Source: Cryptomeria japonica (taxonomy: Eukaryota; Streptophyta; Pinopsida; Cupressales; Cupressaceae). From it: a stretch of 64,000 nucleotides of DNA. The stretch covers positions 684,020,583 to 684,084,582 of the forward strand of contig NC_081412.1 of assembly GCF_030272615.1 (NCBI RefSeq), read 5' to 3'. The position numbers and the translations under genes were made by a program. Positions 31,729 through 43,970 of this stretch are shown piece by piece; the stretch's first letter is position 1, and each line of letters opens with the position of its first letter. The notes beneath the pieces are model-generated. The model saw only the letters and a program-made list of their open reading frames with translations. It was not told the DNA's origin and did no database searches.

Positions 31729-32536
31729 TGTTAGAACCAATGACAGTCCCAAAGACACTAAGAGGGGGGGGGGGGGGGGGTGAATCAATGTCTAACTGGT
31801 TAACAAAAGATTTAACCTTATTAAGAAATTTGCATCCCAAAATAGTGTACCGATAAATAAGAATTAATGCAGTAAACAGGAATAATAGAGACAACATAAA
31901 AAACACACCATAACACAAGATATTTAACGAGGAAACCCGGTGTGGGAAAAACCTCGGTAGGATTTGTGACCCACAATATTCACTCACTCGTCAATGAATA
32001 AATATTACTTACAATGAGGGGCCTGCACATGCAAGAAGGCTAGAAGCCTAGAGCTCACTACTCAATCACAAAACATAAGTCTCACTAACTTACAAAATGG
32101 ATTATTAAAATCCAATACAATTTACTGCTTAAGATCAGCATCAACTATGCCAGGTTCAGTACCAGTTTAAGCTCAGTCCATTACCAAAACCTTCATTGTC
32201 AACTATATCACCTTATACAACAATATCAACTATCATGTATCATCCTCTCTCATATACTACATACAAAATGACCTATAAGATCTCATAGATATATACGAGT
32301 CTTTTATAATATGCCATGTCAGATTTTACAAAAGATAAAAACATAAACAAGAGTCTATTCCATGTTGGCTTGAGTGCCAATATCCATTATTGCCGCTATC
32401 GGTGAAGTGTCTGCCAGTGAATGTAGAAGTCTATTGCTGGTGCCAGTAACTGCCGGTGGGTTGATAGATGATTTCCAATTGGTTGGAATCAATGACAACA
32501 TCAACTATTCTCATAAGAGTGTATAATGCCAACATT
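31729..32536 (-). repeat. 5' LTR of E
   Basis: 808 bp, TGTTAG...CCAACA. It carries a run of about 18 G at about 31766-31783 where the other LTR has seven, a slippage site. Confidence 0.9.
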
Positions 32537-32541
32537 ATGAG
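32537..32541. repeat. Target duplication of element E, right
   Basis: TTATG, matching 25947-25951. Confidence 0.92.
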
Positions 32542-32767
32542 TCATATGGTGTCCTAAGGGGTCATATTGTGTCCTATGACCCCTTAAGACACCATATTGG
32601 GTCATTATGGGTCCTATGGTGTCCTAAGAGGTCATATTGTATCCTACGATCCCTTAGGACACCATACGACCCCTTAAGACACCAAATTATGTCGTTATGG
32701 GTCATATGGTGACCTAAGGGGTCATGGGACACCATATGACCCCTAAGGACAACATACAACCCCTTAT
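32537..32767. repeat. 180-bp tandem repeat array, right part
   Basis: Completes the unit interrupted by E and continues with two shortened units (32571-32638 and 32639-32767). It then passes directly into a CT microsatellite. Confidence 0.9.
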
Positions 32768-32867
32768 GGTCACTCTCTCTCTCCCCCCACTCTCTCTCTC
32801 TCTCTCCCCCCTCTCTCTCTCTCCACTCCCCCCTCTCTCCCCTAATATCTCTCTCTCCCCCTCCCCT

Positions 32868-32908
<41 letters not shown>
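32768..32908. repeat. CT-rich microsatellite
   Basis: Runs of (CT)n with C-rich interruptions, the longest pure run at about 32874-32908. The Ser/Leu/Pro-rich frame through it is not a gene. Confidence 0.95.
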
Positions 32909-32909
<1 letters not shown>

Positions 32910-33029
32910 AAGTATGAGTCATAAAATCAAATATCTAATTTTATCGAATATCTGATTTCTGTCATTGCCATTAATGTGGCAACTAAAAAAAAAAGGCGGC
33001 AAGGGGAAAAATTTTTGGGACCACAAATT

Positions 33030-33460
33030 TATACATTAAAATCGGATATTCGATATAATCCGATATCCGATTTTTATACTTAAATTATTTTAAATTAAGA
33101 TTATATTATATAATATAATAATATATAATATGATATAATAATATATTATATAATATGTATTATATAATATATAATATATATAATATAATAATATATTATA
33201 TAATATGTATTATATAATATATTAATATATTATAATATAATATTATATAATATATAATATAATATATTATTACATTATATATATATATATATATTATATA
33301 ATATAATATATAATATATAATATATTATTATATTATATATTATAATATAATATTTTATTATTTAATATTACATTATATATTATATAATTTATTTTTTAAT
33401 TTAATATTACCTATAAAAATCGGATATCTGATTTTATCAGATATCTGACTTGCTTAGGTG
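33030..33460. repeat. AT-rich foldback (hairpin) with TA microsatellite loop
   Basis: The left arm (33033-33100) contains 'gatatccgatttttata' and 'aaattaa'. The right arm (33395-33460) read in reverse contains the same words in the same order. The middle (about 33105-33390) is almost pure TA/AAT. Arms match at roughly three positions in four by eye. This could be a MITE-like foldback element or a grown TA microsatellite in a palindrome. Confidence 0.65.
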
Positions 33461-35340
33461 TTTACCATGCCAAGGTGTATTGACACCTAGGCCAAGCAAA
33501 AAGTCAACACGGATTTTTTGCATTTTTAAGCGAGTGGAGAAGGCTATTTTTTTCACATTGCCACTTTTTAGCCCCCCATGATCCTACACTAACCCCACAC
33601 CAAAACCATTGATGTGCAAAAAACTAGAAGACACTTGCATAGAAATCCACATGTGCATGAGCAATGTTAAACAATAATTAAACAATAACTAAAATCTACC
33701 AATGAGCACTAACATAAAAGGCGTGGCAATAATCAAATCACAATGGCCTGCAACCTGCAACCAACCTACTGCAAAAATCTCACATCCAACCTACTGCAAA
33801 ATATCTCACATGATATCCTTCAAGTCCTCATGAAAACACCATATATTGTTGTTAAAAAATAATAAAGTACAACAACAATAGATGACTTCAAAAACCTCTA
33901 GGAAGAAACATCCATGCAAACCATATCTCATCCTTCTACCAACACCACCAAGTGCTCAGTTGTACCAAGTATGATCTCCTTTACTTCTCCAAATGAAAGA
34001 GTTTACAACACCCAACCAACATGGATAAAGCTACTGTAATCAAGGAAGATCAAACTCAATATAATTCCAAAACTAGGAACCATCTCCTGCAAGGACATAA
34101 ATCTGCCAAGTAGACCAAGAGTGGGGACTTAGAATGCTCCTCCAGGATACACCAAGTCACAATGACTTTCTCCAAGAACAATCTCCTCTAGGTCTAGAGT
34201 GAAATCGTGTCCATCACCAGGTGTAGGCTCCTCGGTCTTCTTGCTGAAACCTCCAAAGAGAAACTGTTTCAACAAATGTTCTCTAATCCCAATAGAACTC
34301 CAGCCTCACCCAATCCTCTTAGTTTTCAAAAGAACCTCCATGGTCAATCCGACAATGTACTCGATACTAAGAGTACTGACAAGACCAATGTCAAAACTCT
34401 CATTGTACATCTGCATTATCTGGAAACACAACATGAAAACTTGATCTTACATCTTCACAAATGAAGACCACATGCTCCAATAAGCATAACTTTGCCAAGA
34501 GAACCTGTATCATGCCAAAGCTCTAATCTAGAATCAAGAGCCTACCATGGCATCTAAGAATCAACATCTCCAATCACATGAAGATAAACATCTCTTGACA
34601 ACAAATTATCTTACTACCAAAAACTCCCACTATAGTGTGACACACAAGTACTCATAGTATCATATTAAGCATGCTACAAGTCCAGCAGAGACACCCTAAT
34701 TATCCATTTAGATAATCTATAGACAAAGAATCAAACACCAGATCAACATCCAATTTTCCAATCTACAACGAGTAGTCAGGTTCATAGATCTCATAAAAAA
34801 AAATCTATAAAATGATACCAAAACTCCACACTTACAACTTACAGCTGCAATTACTCTCCATACCCTGTCAAAACTGGGCAAAAACTAGCATCTCCCTATA
34901 ACCTTAGAGGAGCTCCCACTATCGGAATACTTCATGGATCCTCTCTTCGTTATATATCTCTTATTTCCCCTGCAACCCTCATTTCTTTCCCACAACCTAT
35001 TTTTGATTGTTCTATACTATAATTCTATCCTTCAATATCCTCTTCTTTTATCTATTTCTACTTGCAAATTCCTCATTCTTCAAAGGATCTGGTTTCAGAT
35101 TTTAGTTCTATTACTATTTGCCTTCTTTAACAAAACCTTGCCTCTTATAACAATCCTAGCCTCTATTTTTTTTCATTCTCTTCTATGAATTACACCTAAG
35201 ACCTATACTGAGCCCAATACAAAAAATGGTATCAGGGATACTCTTTCCCAAGCATATATAATTTCTTATAAATCTTAGGAGTCTTATAATTTGTAGGGGG
35301 GGCTTACATAATAAGCTATGAGAGAATCTCTTGTCGTTCC
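33461..35340. other. No gene recognised
   Basis: About 1.9 kb. Plus frames at 34199-34464 overlap each other and show no motif. Nothing else found. Confidence 0.4.
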
Positions 35341-35359
35341 CTGGTAGGATTTTCACGGG

Positions 35360-35408
35360 TCCCGTATTCAGATTTTCAGCATAATAGACCTTGGCAAAGG
35401 TTCCTTGC
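35360..35408 (-). pseudogene. Possible captured kinase fragment (CIPK-like glycine loop)
   Basis: About 16 codons on minus read QGTFAKVYYAENLNTG. This matches the ATP-binding loop of CBL-interacting protein kinases (pattern GxGTFAKVYxAxNLxTG), which is quite specific to that family. The match stops abruptly on both sides, so it is either a tiny captured exon piece or chance. Confidence 0.3.
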
Positions 35409-36274
35409 CATTATTGTCGTCTCCTTACATCCAACATCCACAAAATTGATTTTTATTAACATCCCCTTCTTGCACAGAACAACATATTCAACATAACTGA
35501 GACCATAAATCTGAATTTTTCCACTTCTACAAACATCCTCAAGACCATAAATCAAAATGAACAACATATTCACACTACCTCTTCTCTTTGCATTGCAGCT
35601 TTAAGCTTCTCTATTCAGCTACACAACTCTGCACTCCTACCACTCTCCTCCTTGGTCGATACCCACTCAGGCCACTAATCACGACTTCCCCCACTTCTAC
35701 TAGTCCCCCTCTCCTCTGGCATGGTGTAAGGAAGGGAGGGGGCATTCTTGTTTTTCCATATGTACTATGCCTTCTCCCTCTCATGACGTACAGGAAAGGA
35801 GTGAGACGTAGGAGGGCCAACAACCCCTCCTCTGTAGCCTTCTTTTTAACGGGCTTCTTCTTTGCCATTTGTGCTTTTCTTCTCCTGCCTCTTCATCTGC
35901 CAAATTCATCAATATCTAACTACTCGTCTGCAAGCTAGTTAGAAATTTGATAGGCATCATGCAACAAATCTCCGAGGAAACCAAGGAAACCAATAAACCT
36001 TTCTATCTACTCACAGTATCACTGTACAGGGAAAGCCACATCATCCAATTCAATGACCGTGTTAGATGAACACTTGAATTTAGCACACCCCAGATTATTC
36101 TATTTTGGGACTATTTCTTCATGTCCATTCTTCCCAGGTTGCTCCGTTATTAACAATCATCATTTCACGCGCTCTCTCTTTCAGTTATGATAGGCTTTCT
36201 AAGCACCCTATTCTGGAAACTCTCTGTTCCATTTCATTATTCACTCTCGCCCTGCTCTCCCTTAATCTCACAGA

Positions 36275-36286
36275 CTTTGATACCAA
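36275..36286 (-). other. Primer-binding site of short-LTR element
   Basis: Minus TTGGTATCAAAG, one base from the LTR; initiator-Met type with a late mismatch. Confidence 0.65.
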
Positions 36287-36287
36287 T

Positions 36288-36520
36288 TGTTAAAACAAAA
36301 GACAAATTGGAAAACCAGAAATCATATAGGAACACAAGATTTTATCGTGGTTCATCAATTTGGCTACATCCTCAGAAAGCAGGGCAGGGATCTCTATTAT
36401 TATTATTGTAGCTTACATACATAGGGCTTTTCCCTCATTTATATACAATAGCCTTCAAGAGAAGATGAAAGGACAAAGATGTGGAAGATAAAATGAAGAG
36501 TCAGACGTCACATCCCAACA
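36288..36520 (-). repeat. Short LTR (233 bp)
   Basis: TGTTAA...CCCAACA next to a primer site, with a minus-strand box GTATATAAA at 36438-36446. The size is that of TRIM or small Copia LTRs. The second LTR is not found in the window. Confidence 0.65.
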
Positions 36521-36925
36521 ATTAATTTGAGTGCTTTTGGATTCAACACTATATTTTTCTAATTGGATTTGAAATCACACTTAATAATCCATAATTGAAA
36601 ATAAAAAATATGATCCACAAAATTGATTGTAAAAATATACAATTGAATTTGAAAATGCAGAAATAGTGAGAAGACAATGAAAGGTATTGAAATAGGCTGT
36701 GAGCCATCCATTTAAAACTGTTGTAAGCCATGCATTTCGAACAGTCGTGAGGCATACGTTTAAAGCAGGCGCGAAGGAAGTGTGATATTTTTCTCATTCA
36801 CAACAAGTGTTAGCCGTGAGTGAAGCATACCTTCTTTGGCATACTTTTCTCATCATCGCTTTCTACAAAACTTGGACAAATTGTTGTGAGACTTGACGCA
36901 TTACAATTGGTTTGGATATTTTTGT
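36521..36925. repeat. Unclassified repeat R2, copy 2
   Basis: Matches 16612-17095 in the same orientation ('cttttggattcaac' at the start, 'atcgctttctacaaaacttggac' near the end). It begins directly at the CA end of the short LTR, so that element may have inserted into R2. Confidence 0.65.
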
Positions 36926-37016
36926 ATTTGTATTCTATAAAACTCGGAAATGATGTGTTCACTTTGGGTCAATATTGGAAAACAAATTGGAATATATAAG
37001 ACCATATAAACTAGAA

Positions 37017-37143
37017 CATGTTTGATGAGACATTTTTTACTAGACTAGTTGGGAAAGATTAGAGAAGACTAACTAGGTGGATTTTTTTTCTTTTAAATAA
37101 TGTTTAATTTTATTTAAAATATATTTGAAGTTAATTGTGTTCA
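37017..37143. repeat. Direct repeat, copy 1
   Basis: About 125 bp starting 'gtttgatgagacatttttta' and ending 'tttaaaatatattt', repeated about 790 bp further on. Confidence 0.7.
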
Positions 37144-37805
37144 AGACATTTCTTATATATAAAGTTAAGCGTCCAAATTTTATAATCAACAGTTCACAAC
37201 GTTTCATAGTAGTGTAAGACAATCAAAATGATCTTAACTGTCAAAATTTTATGTTAATCATATTTTCCTAGTCATATTTTCATTTTCCTTATTCACATAT
37301 TTATTTTTCATTGACCCTTGTTTTTCTTTTTTTAATTCTCTATTTTCATTCAACATGGTAAGGGTAAAAAAATTCATGCAACATCACATTTTTAATTAAT
37401 AGCACTTTATATTTTATACGACTCTTATAACTTATTGTGATAAGATTAAATTTGAATGATTTATTTTTAAAAATTTAAAAATTTATAGAATGTTTTAATT
37501 TTATTTAAGTATTAATTATTAACTTATTATTAGATCTTTAATAAAGAGAATTAAATATTTATATATATTTTTATTAATTTATTATAGAAATTGAGGAAGT
37601 AGAACTATTATCCTAAATGTAATAATATATAGAGCATGACAATATAGATACATATAATATTAATTTCAATAATTTAGCTATTATTATTAACTAATAATTA
37701 TAATATAATAATATATTTTATATTAAAATAGTTTATGTAAAATTAATATATAATATTGATATATTTTATTATATAGTAATTAGTATATTATAAAATTATT
37801 ATATT

Positions 37806-37945
37806 AAGTAGAACATGTTTGATGAGACATCTTTTACTTTTTTACTGAGTTGTTAGAAAAGATTACAAAAGACTTCACTAATTTAGTTAGCTAGAATTTT
37901 TCATTGTAAATAATGCCTAATTTTATTTAAAATATATTTTCAGTT
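37806..37945. repeat. Direct repeat, copy 2
   Basis: Partner of 37017-37143, same orientation, with small indels. Copy number elsewhere unknown. Confidence 0.7.
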
Positions 37946-40900
37946 AATATTATTTTAGATTATTAATTTTGAGTTGGTTTAGATGGGACTATGTGATATC
38001 ATATAAAATCCTTAAATTAAGGTGAGTACTAAGGTTGGTCAATAAGGTGTTCTTATTCACTTATATATTTTTATGATATAAGTGTGATCTTGATCTTTCA
38101 TCTTGGGTAAAGGATAATCACTAGGTATTAGAGGATTGTCTTTATTTTCTTTCATGTTTAGTTTTGTTCATGAATGAGTAATGGGTGGCATAAATGATAA
38201 GATGGAACAGCAAGATGAAGATTTGATTCAATATTTTGATAATGGATTTAGTTGGGATGTCTCAAGTTTAATTTAGGTTCATTTTGGAAAAATCCTAAAA
38301 TTCTAATAAATTGCTTGTGAGAACAAAAGATAAAGTAGTAATAATGTGATGAGAGTACCAAATTAACATTCAAAATGAACTTGATAAAGTGTAAGATCAA
38401 TGTGTGTAACAAGATAATAATAGTAATACCTTCACAAAAACATTAATATTACTTAATTACATTTCATTTGAATATGGTGTTGATTCTATTTTGAATTCAT
38501 GAACATGATAATAGCTTTATTTGGATATGAAATTGATAGAACCTTGATATGGATTCAAATGATTGATGGATGATTAAAGTCAAGGTTGTTTTATATATAG
38601 TTTGAAGAGGTTATTTGATGAATTACGAAGATTGTATTTGAGAACTGAAATCAGATCCATAACTTGGGTTATTGATGAGGAGATGTGGAATTCGTAGAAG
38701 AGTTGCACATTATTTTAAGTTTTAATTAAAACAATTAACTCAATTACATACATGGAGATTTATTAATAGAATTAACTCATTAATTCATGTGCATGGCTGG
38801 GGGAATAGAAACTAAATAGAGTATTTATTTTTATATGAGATAAAAATAATAATAGTAATTAAATCAATTCATTTAATTGTATTTAAGAGGAAATATTGAC
38901 TAATGAAATAATTAAAATTATTTAATCATAGAGGACTATAAGAGTTAAATTAATGGATTGATTAAGTAATTAAAAAAAATGATTATTATTGATGAAAATG
39001 ATAAATTGATGAATTATAATAATTAAGTGGCTTGAATTATGTAATTAATTTATTAGGTCTTAGGTGACAAGGTCATTCCATATATGTGTTAGGTGATAAG
39101 ATGCTTAAATGAGTTACATGAAAGCAAGAACTAGATGATGTTTGGATGAACTGGGTGAAATAGATGAACACAATATTTTTTAGATGTTTATACAAAAAAT
39201 TTAATCTAACAAAAATTTAAAAGGATTTAATTCTAAATTATATAAACTTTCACATGCTTACACTAGAAAAAAAAAATCAAATATCTAAAAATAAATATCC
39301 ACACTCGTTAAAAAAAAAACACAAGAAAGAAAAATTTGAAAGACATGCTAAAATCAATAGGGAAAGTAATTGCAATTATAAGAATTTTGGAATTGTATGA
39401 ATGAACTACACTAACTTTATTTTAGGGTACAAGATTTAAAATAAGTCGTCCATATTTTAATATTATTTAAGATTTATTATTTCTAATAATTTTCACATCT
39501 TCTAAAATTAAATATATTAATATGCATATTTGAATGTGATATTTTACCCATCCCCGACTTTACTTTTATGTTTTCTTTATATACTGTAATCCAAATCTAC
39601 CATCATCATCTTATGTGTTTGTAGTGTTAGATCCATTGATTCATTAGAAGTTGAATCTAAGAATTGGTTTTGATAGTGGTTATTTTAGGTGCTTAAATGA
39701 TGTGATCTATTTTTTGTACTCAAAGTCTCTTGAAACAATTAATATTAGTTGGATATACATTTCGACTATGTTAAGAACAATTAAATTTTAATGGAGAATC
39801 CGTATGTTCTAGTTCAAACATTTTTCATTATTTTTAATTTTAATTTTTTTTTTTCATAAACTAAAAGCACATGATATTATTCTACTAAATTTTTATTTGA
39901 TTACAAAAATAGTTTTTAATGTAAATACAAAGTTTAAGCCATAAGAAAATAGATCTTCATGACATTTAAAACTTTTTAATGAATTTCAAATTTTAACATT
40001 CTTAATTAATTATGTGTTAAATGTAATGTTTGTCTTTTTTTTAATATTTTTAAAGTTTTGTTTACTACTTTTTAGATATATGTTATATATCTTTGAAGTT
40101 AATGGATTAATTTCAATCATGAGCATTCACACATAAACTAAAGAAAATTCATGAGAAATTTCAATTAATAGGGATAAAATAATATTAAAAATTTTAAGAA
40201 CTAAAATAATGTGTGATAATGTTCAATCAAATATAATATTTTTATATTAAAATATTTTAATAATAGAATAAATATCAAATTTGTAAACAAGGAAACCACC
40301 TCTATATAAATATATTTAGGTTAACTAAATAAATATTTTAAAGTGAAATGAATTAATTTAGATATTAAAGATTTGTTAATTAGTGAAATTTTAATAAATA
40401 TAAAATGATATTTAGTTTTACAATCGATAATGAGAAATGATGTATTCAATGACAACAAATAAAATATTTTGATATTGAAATTTTATGATTTTCTGTGATG
40501 AAGATTTTAAATTTAAAAAAACGATTATCCCTCACTTTGACTTACCTTCATGTATCTGAATGTAACCTCCATACTTGTGGAACTACTCTTTTGTGTGTAC
40601 TGGATTTGATGTTCGTCAATTTGATTTGATAAAAACTAGAATACTTTTATTTATTTTTCTCAATCTTGATATTTAAATCGACATAAGTTTTAGTGGTATT
40701 TATAAACTTATTTGGACAATCTTTTAGATTGTAAGTTTTATGCTCTCTTAGGTTAGACACAAGGATGAATCAACTTTACAACTCTAAAATAAAAGGACTA
40801 AAAGAAATAGTTAAACATGTGATGTTCCTAGAATAATGTTAGGGACATTATAAAACTAAATTTTCCTTTTAACTATTTGATCTAGATGTTCCTATCACAT

Positions 40901-41579
40901 TCCAACATGATTTTAATGACTGAATTAGTGCTCTTAAATAAAATAATCAAACACAAAATAAAACACAATGCACACTATCTTGGCTCCTATTTAACAACGA
41001 ACTCATAAAAATATATAAATTAAAGGCAATATATTGCCACACTCCATTAGAATTAATTATCTAAATCTTTCTGTGTACAAAATTATGTATAAATTTTTAT
41101 CTATTCTAGTAATAAACAATGTAAAATGTGTATACAAATTTCTAATAGAAGTTCTCTTAGACAAATTAAAACAAAATAGATTTAAAAATGAATGTATTTA
41201 GATTTCTAACTATTGAAATGCCCTTGTTGAATTCCATAGTTGAAGATCTAATCTAAGGTGACTAAAAAAGGTCTATAGATTGAGAATACAAATTTGAGAT
41301 TAAAAATAAAGAAATTCAAATTAAAGGTATTATGAACTAATTTTATATACAACCATACTAATTATAGGCTAACTATTACATTTACACTCTAATTAAAATT
41401 AAAACAAAAATATAAGAAAAAATGAAAAATAATTTTCAATATTACAAATTTATAAAACCTTGATGTACTTTTAATCATTGTAAACATAAATTAAAAAAAT
41501 ATAAGCTATGCATTTCTCTTTTCTTTGCTTTCTTCCTACTAATAGTTTAATTTATTTTTTAATTTTTAATTTTTTTTGA

Positions 41580-43175
41580 TAAAAGTGGATGAAACCACTA
41601 AAATTATATTAAAATTTTTGTTTTTTACATGTGTCTGGTTCAAAGAGCACTGAAGGGAAAGAACCAGTAAGAAAACCCTTCAAAATTGCTCAAGAAAACA
41701 TAGGCCTGTCTACCCATTACAAAAGCCCATAGGCTCCCCAAAAACCCTCCCAGTTACATAGCCATCCGCATTAGATATAAAGGAAGTTGCCTCAACCAAC
41801 ATATAGAAGAGAACATATCAAAATAGAACCAGTGCCTTCAACCAAAAACCATCTTGTCTAATCAACACATGTTTCTAGTCCTCTGATTAGAATAAAACTC
41901 ACAACCAAAAAAGAACCTATGATAAGTGAACCTACCAGTACAAAAATGGTGAGAATACATATGACAATCCAAATAAGAAGAAGAGAGGGATGTTGAAGAC
42001 CTCGAGGAAGCAGAATAAGACCAGGCCATAAGGTAAGCCAAAGCAACAACCAAAGAAATAGAAGCAGGATGAGAAACCATCTGAAACACCAAGCTATCTG
42101 CAATTTCTAGTTCCTTAAAAACATCCACCAACCACCAATTTTAACAACTACTCTCCAAAGAAGATAGAGCATTTTGTGTTAGTAAAAACTAATGCTAAAG
42201 AAAAAATGAATACCAGGACTACAAGCCTCCGTAAATATAAATAGAAGAAGAGACATTGAAAACATGATTAGCCCTCTGAATCATGAAAAGGAAGCTCACA
42301 AGAAAATGAGCAGAAAATGCAGGAGCTTAGTGGATGATGAACAACCAATGATGAAGCATGATCTTGTAGAAGATACACAACCTCCTCACACATCACCCTC
42401 AATCATGAAATGAGCGGCTCACAAAATAATATGAACAAACATGACATCAGGTGACTATGAAATGATGAGGACAACACAACCAATCCTCACTCATGACCCA
42501 AACCCGCACCGAACAGCCACCATGCCCACACCACAAAACCTAATAAGTTAATGAATGCCAAATAATGCAAAAAATCAAAAACCATAGAAGCCATTATAAC
42601 TAGACACAATGCCTCAGAGAATCTAAGACACACCATTATATGAGCTTGATTCACCCACCAATTCAAAGCATAAAACAACAACATATAGAACCCAGGCCCA
42701 AACCATAAACAATCGATCAGAACATACTTTGGACATAGCAGAATTACCCCCAATCACCAAACAATAAATAAGCTTGAGGCACAAAACAAATGCAAAAACA
42801 TAAGGTACCAGCCAAGCAAAAGTAGTCACTTCATCCTCCATGCTCAATGAGGAGATACTACCGAATATAACCACAACAAAGATGTTTCCATAAGGCAGGA
42901 CAACATCCTCCCTGTAGCCATATGTGAAAGAAAAAACACACCCAATAAGGAGAAGGAAGAAGACTACAACACAATTATATAGAAAGATGAAAGATAGAAC
43001 ACCAGCAAGAGAAGCCACAACATCCTCCAGGCTCCATGAGGAAATTCTTACTGAAAATATCAACAATAAAGATATTTTCATAAGGCAAGCAACACCCTCA
43101 TTGCTGATACTTGTGAAAGAAAACCACATCCAATATAGAAAATGAGGAAGGCTTCTAGGTAAGACCCAATTCTCA
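41580..43175 (-). other. 3' untranslated region of the LINE
   Basis: 1.6 kb after the RNase H. It contains an imperfect tandem duplication (about 42830-42945 and 43015-43135, offset about 185 bp) including 'catcctcca(g/t)gctc' and 'aaagat(a/g)tttccataaggca'. A 168-codon hydrophobic minus frame (42623-43129) arises across the duplication and is probably not a gene. Confidence 0.65.
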
Positions 43176-43702
43176 CTAAGAGAGAAGCCTAATGCAAGAG
43201 GCTAGAATGTTCGAATGAAGAACCTCTAAGAAGTTGAAACCCTCAGCTATAGCCCTATTGGCCAAGAAATCTACAATGACATTGATCTCCCTATAACAAT
43301 GAGAGATGGAGAAGGTGGAAAAACACTCCAATTGCACAAGAATGCGCTCTAACAAATACTGTAAATGCCAAGAGATACACTTTTTGGTAACAACTGCCTG
43401 AAAAACCAACATTGAGTCTCCTTCAATAACAATGTCTTTAATATTCAAAGAGATAGCGAGATCAAGACCAAAGGATAATGCCTAAAATTTGGCTACATTA
43501 TTAGAAGCCTGACCAATATATTTTCCCACAACTTTGATAATTTTAGAAGAATGATAAAAAATGACCACTCCAATACCAAACCTTCCGGGATTTCCCTTAG
43601 AAACCCCATCAAAATTGAGCTTGAAGGCAAACTGGGGGGGGGGACTCCATTTGGCCATCCTACACTTAACAAGAGAATATAAACCAGCTGATAGAGCCCC
43701 AT
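43176..43702 (-). pseudogene. LINE RNase H domain
   Basis: Starts with FKLNFDGVSKGNPGRFG (about 43625-43570, the DG...GNPG signature), broken by a frameshift at a G run (43634-43641). It continues in 43448-43176 with DIVIEGDSMLVFQAV and HCYREINVIVDFLANRA. The catalytic acidic residues at DG, EGD and VD are visible. It should remove RNA from the cDNA hybrid; this copy is broken. Confidence 0.8.
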
Positions 43703-43970
43703 GAGAGGGAATTAGACATTGAAGAAAGCCCCATTTCCAAGTGACCCAATTATCCTAGTGAGAAAAAGACCTTAGGGGATCTAAATTTTTATCGATGTAA
43801 GAAAGAACCACCTCACAAATGGAGGAATGAGCCTTGCCAAGAACTTCATCAAGTGTAGCAAATTTATGTTTAAAAACCCTAGAATTCCTTTCTAGCTAGA
43901 GATTCCAGACCATAAGAGACGGTGCCACAATCTAAAGAGATGAATAAAAAGAAGATGAGTACAACAAGGG

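Larger units (their letters stand above)
25952..32536 (-). mobile_element. Element E: Copia-like non-autonomous LTR retrotransposon with two non-pol ORFs
   Basis: LTRs of about 799 and 808 bp flanked by TTATG. The purine tract lies at 26751-26764 and an initiator-Met type primer site at 31714-31727 (both minus). The 5-kb interior holds, in transcript order, a coiled-coil and zinc-knuckle Gag remnant (31641-30696), an ORF of about 580 codons (30249-28501) and an ORF of about 500 codons (28463-26951). No integrase, RT or RNase H motif exists and no room remains for them. The Gag starts right after the primer site without the LDGTNYRVWK region seen at 25239, so the front of gag is deleted. The LTRs differ more than those of A or D, with indels, so E is older. 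Confidence 0.88.
35341..36286 (-). other. Interior of a short-LTR element, decayed
   Basis: Lies just inside the primer site at 36275. Minus-strand fragments with coding-like composition (a helical 'ERAREMMIVNNGATWEEW' piece near 36150; a Lys/Arg-rich 85-codon frame 35868-35611 starting MAKKKPVKKKATEEG) are interrupted by stops. No polymerase motif is seen and no second LTR found to the left. Confidence 0.4.
36926..41544. other. AT-rich intergenic DNA
   Basis: 4.6 kb without a credible gene on either strand. A direct repeat pair lies at 37017-37143 and 37806-37945. About 38390-39198 has the look of an old degraded LTR (starts 'tgtaag', ends 'agatgtttataca', many 'aattaa' words as in the C LTR), but this is weak. 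Confidence 0.5.

Noticed and set aside
32724-32924. Ser/Leu/Pro-rich ORF
   Set aside because: Translation of the CT microsatellite.
38390-39198. Possible degraded LTR
   Set aside because: Only end-like words and general AT-rich resemblance to the C LTR; no partner, primer site or target duplication.
42623-43129. 168-codon hydrophobic ORF resembling a membrane protein
   Set aside because: Lies in the LINE 3' region and spans an internal duplication; no start context and no conserved motif.
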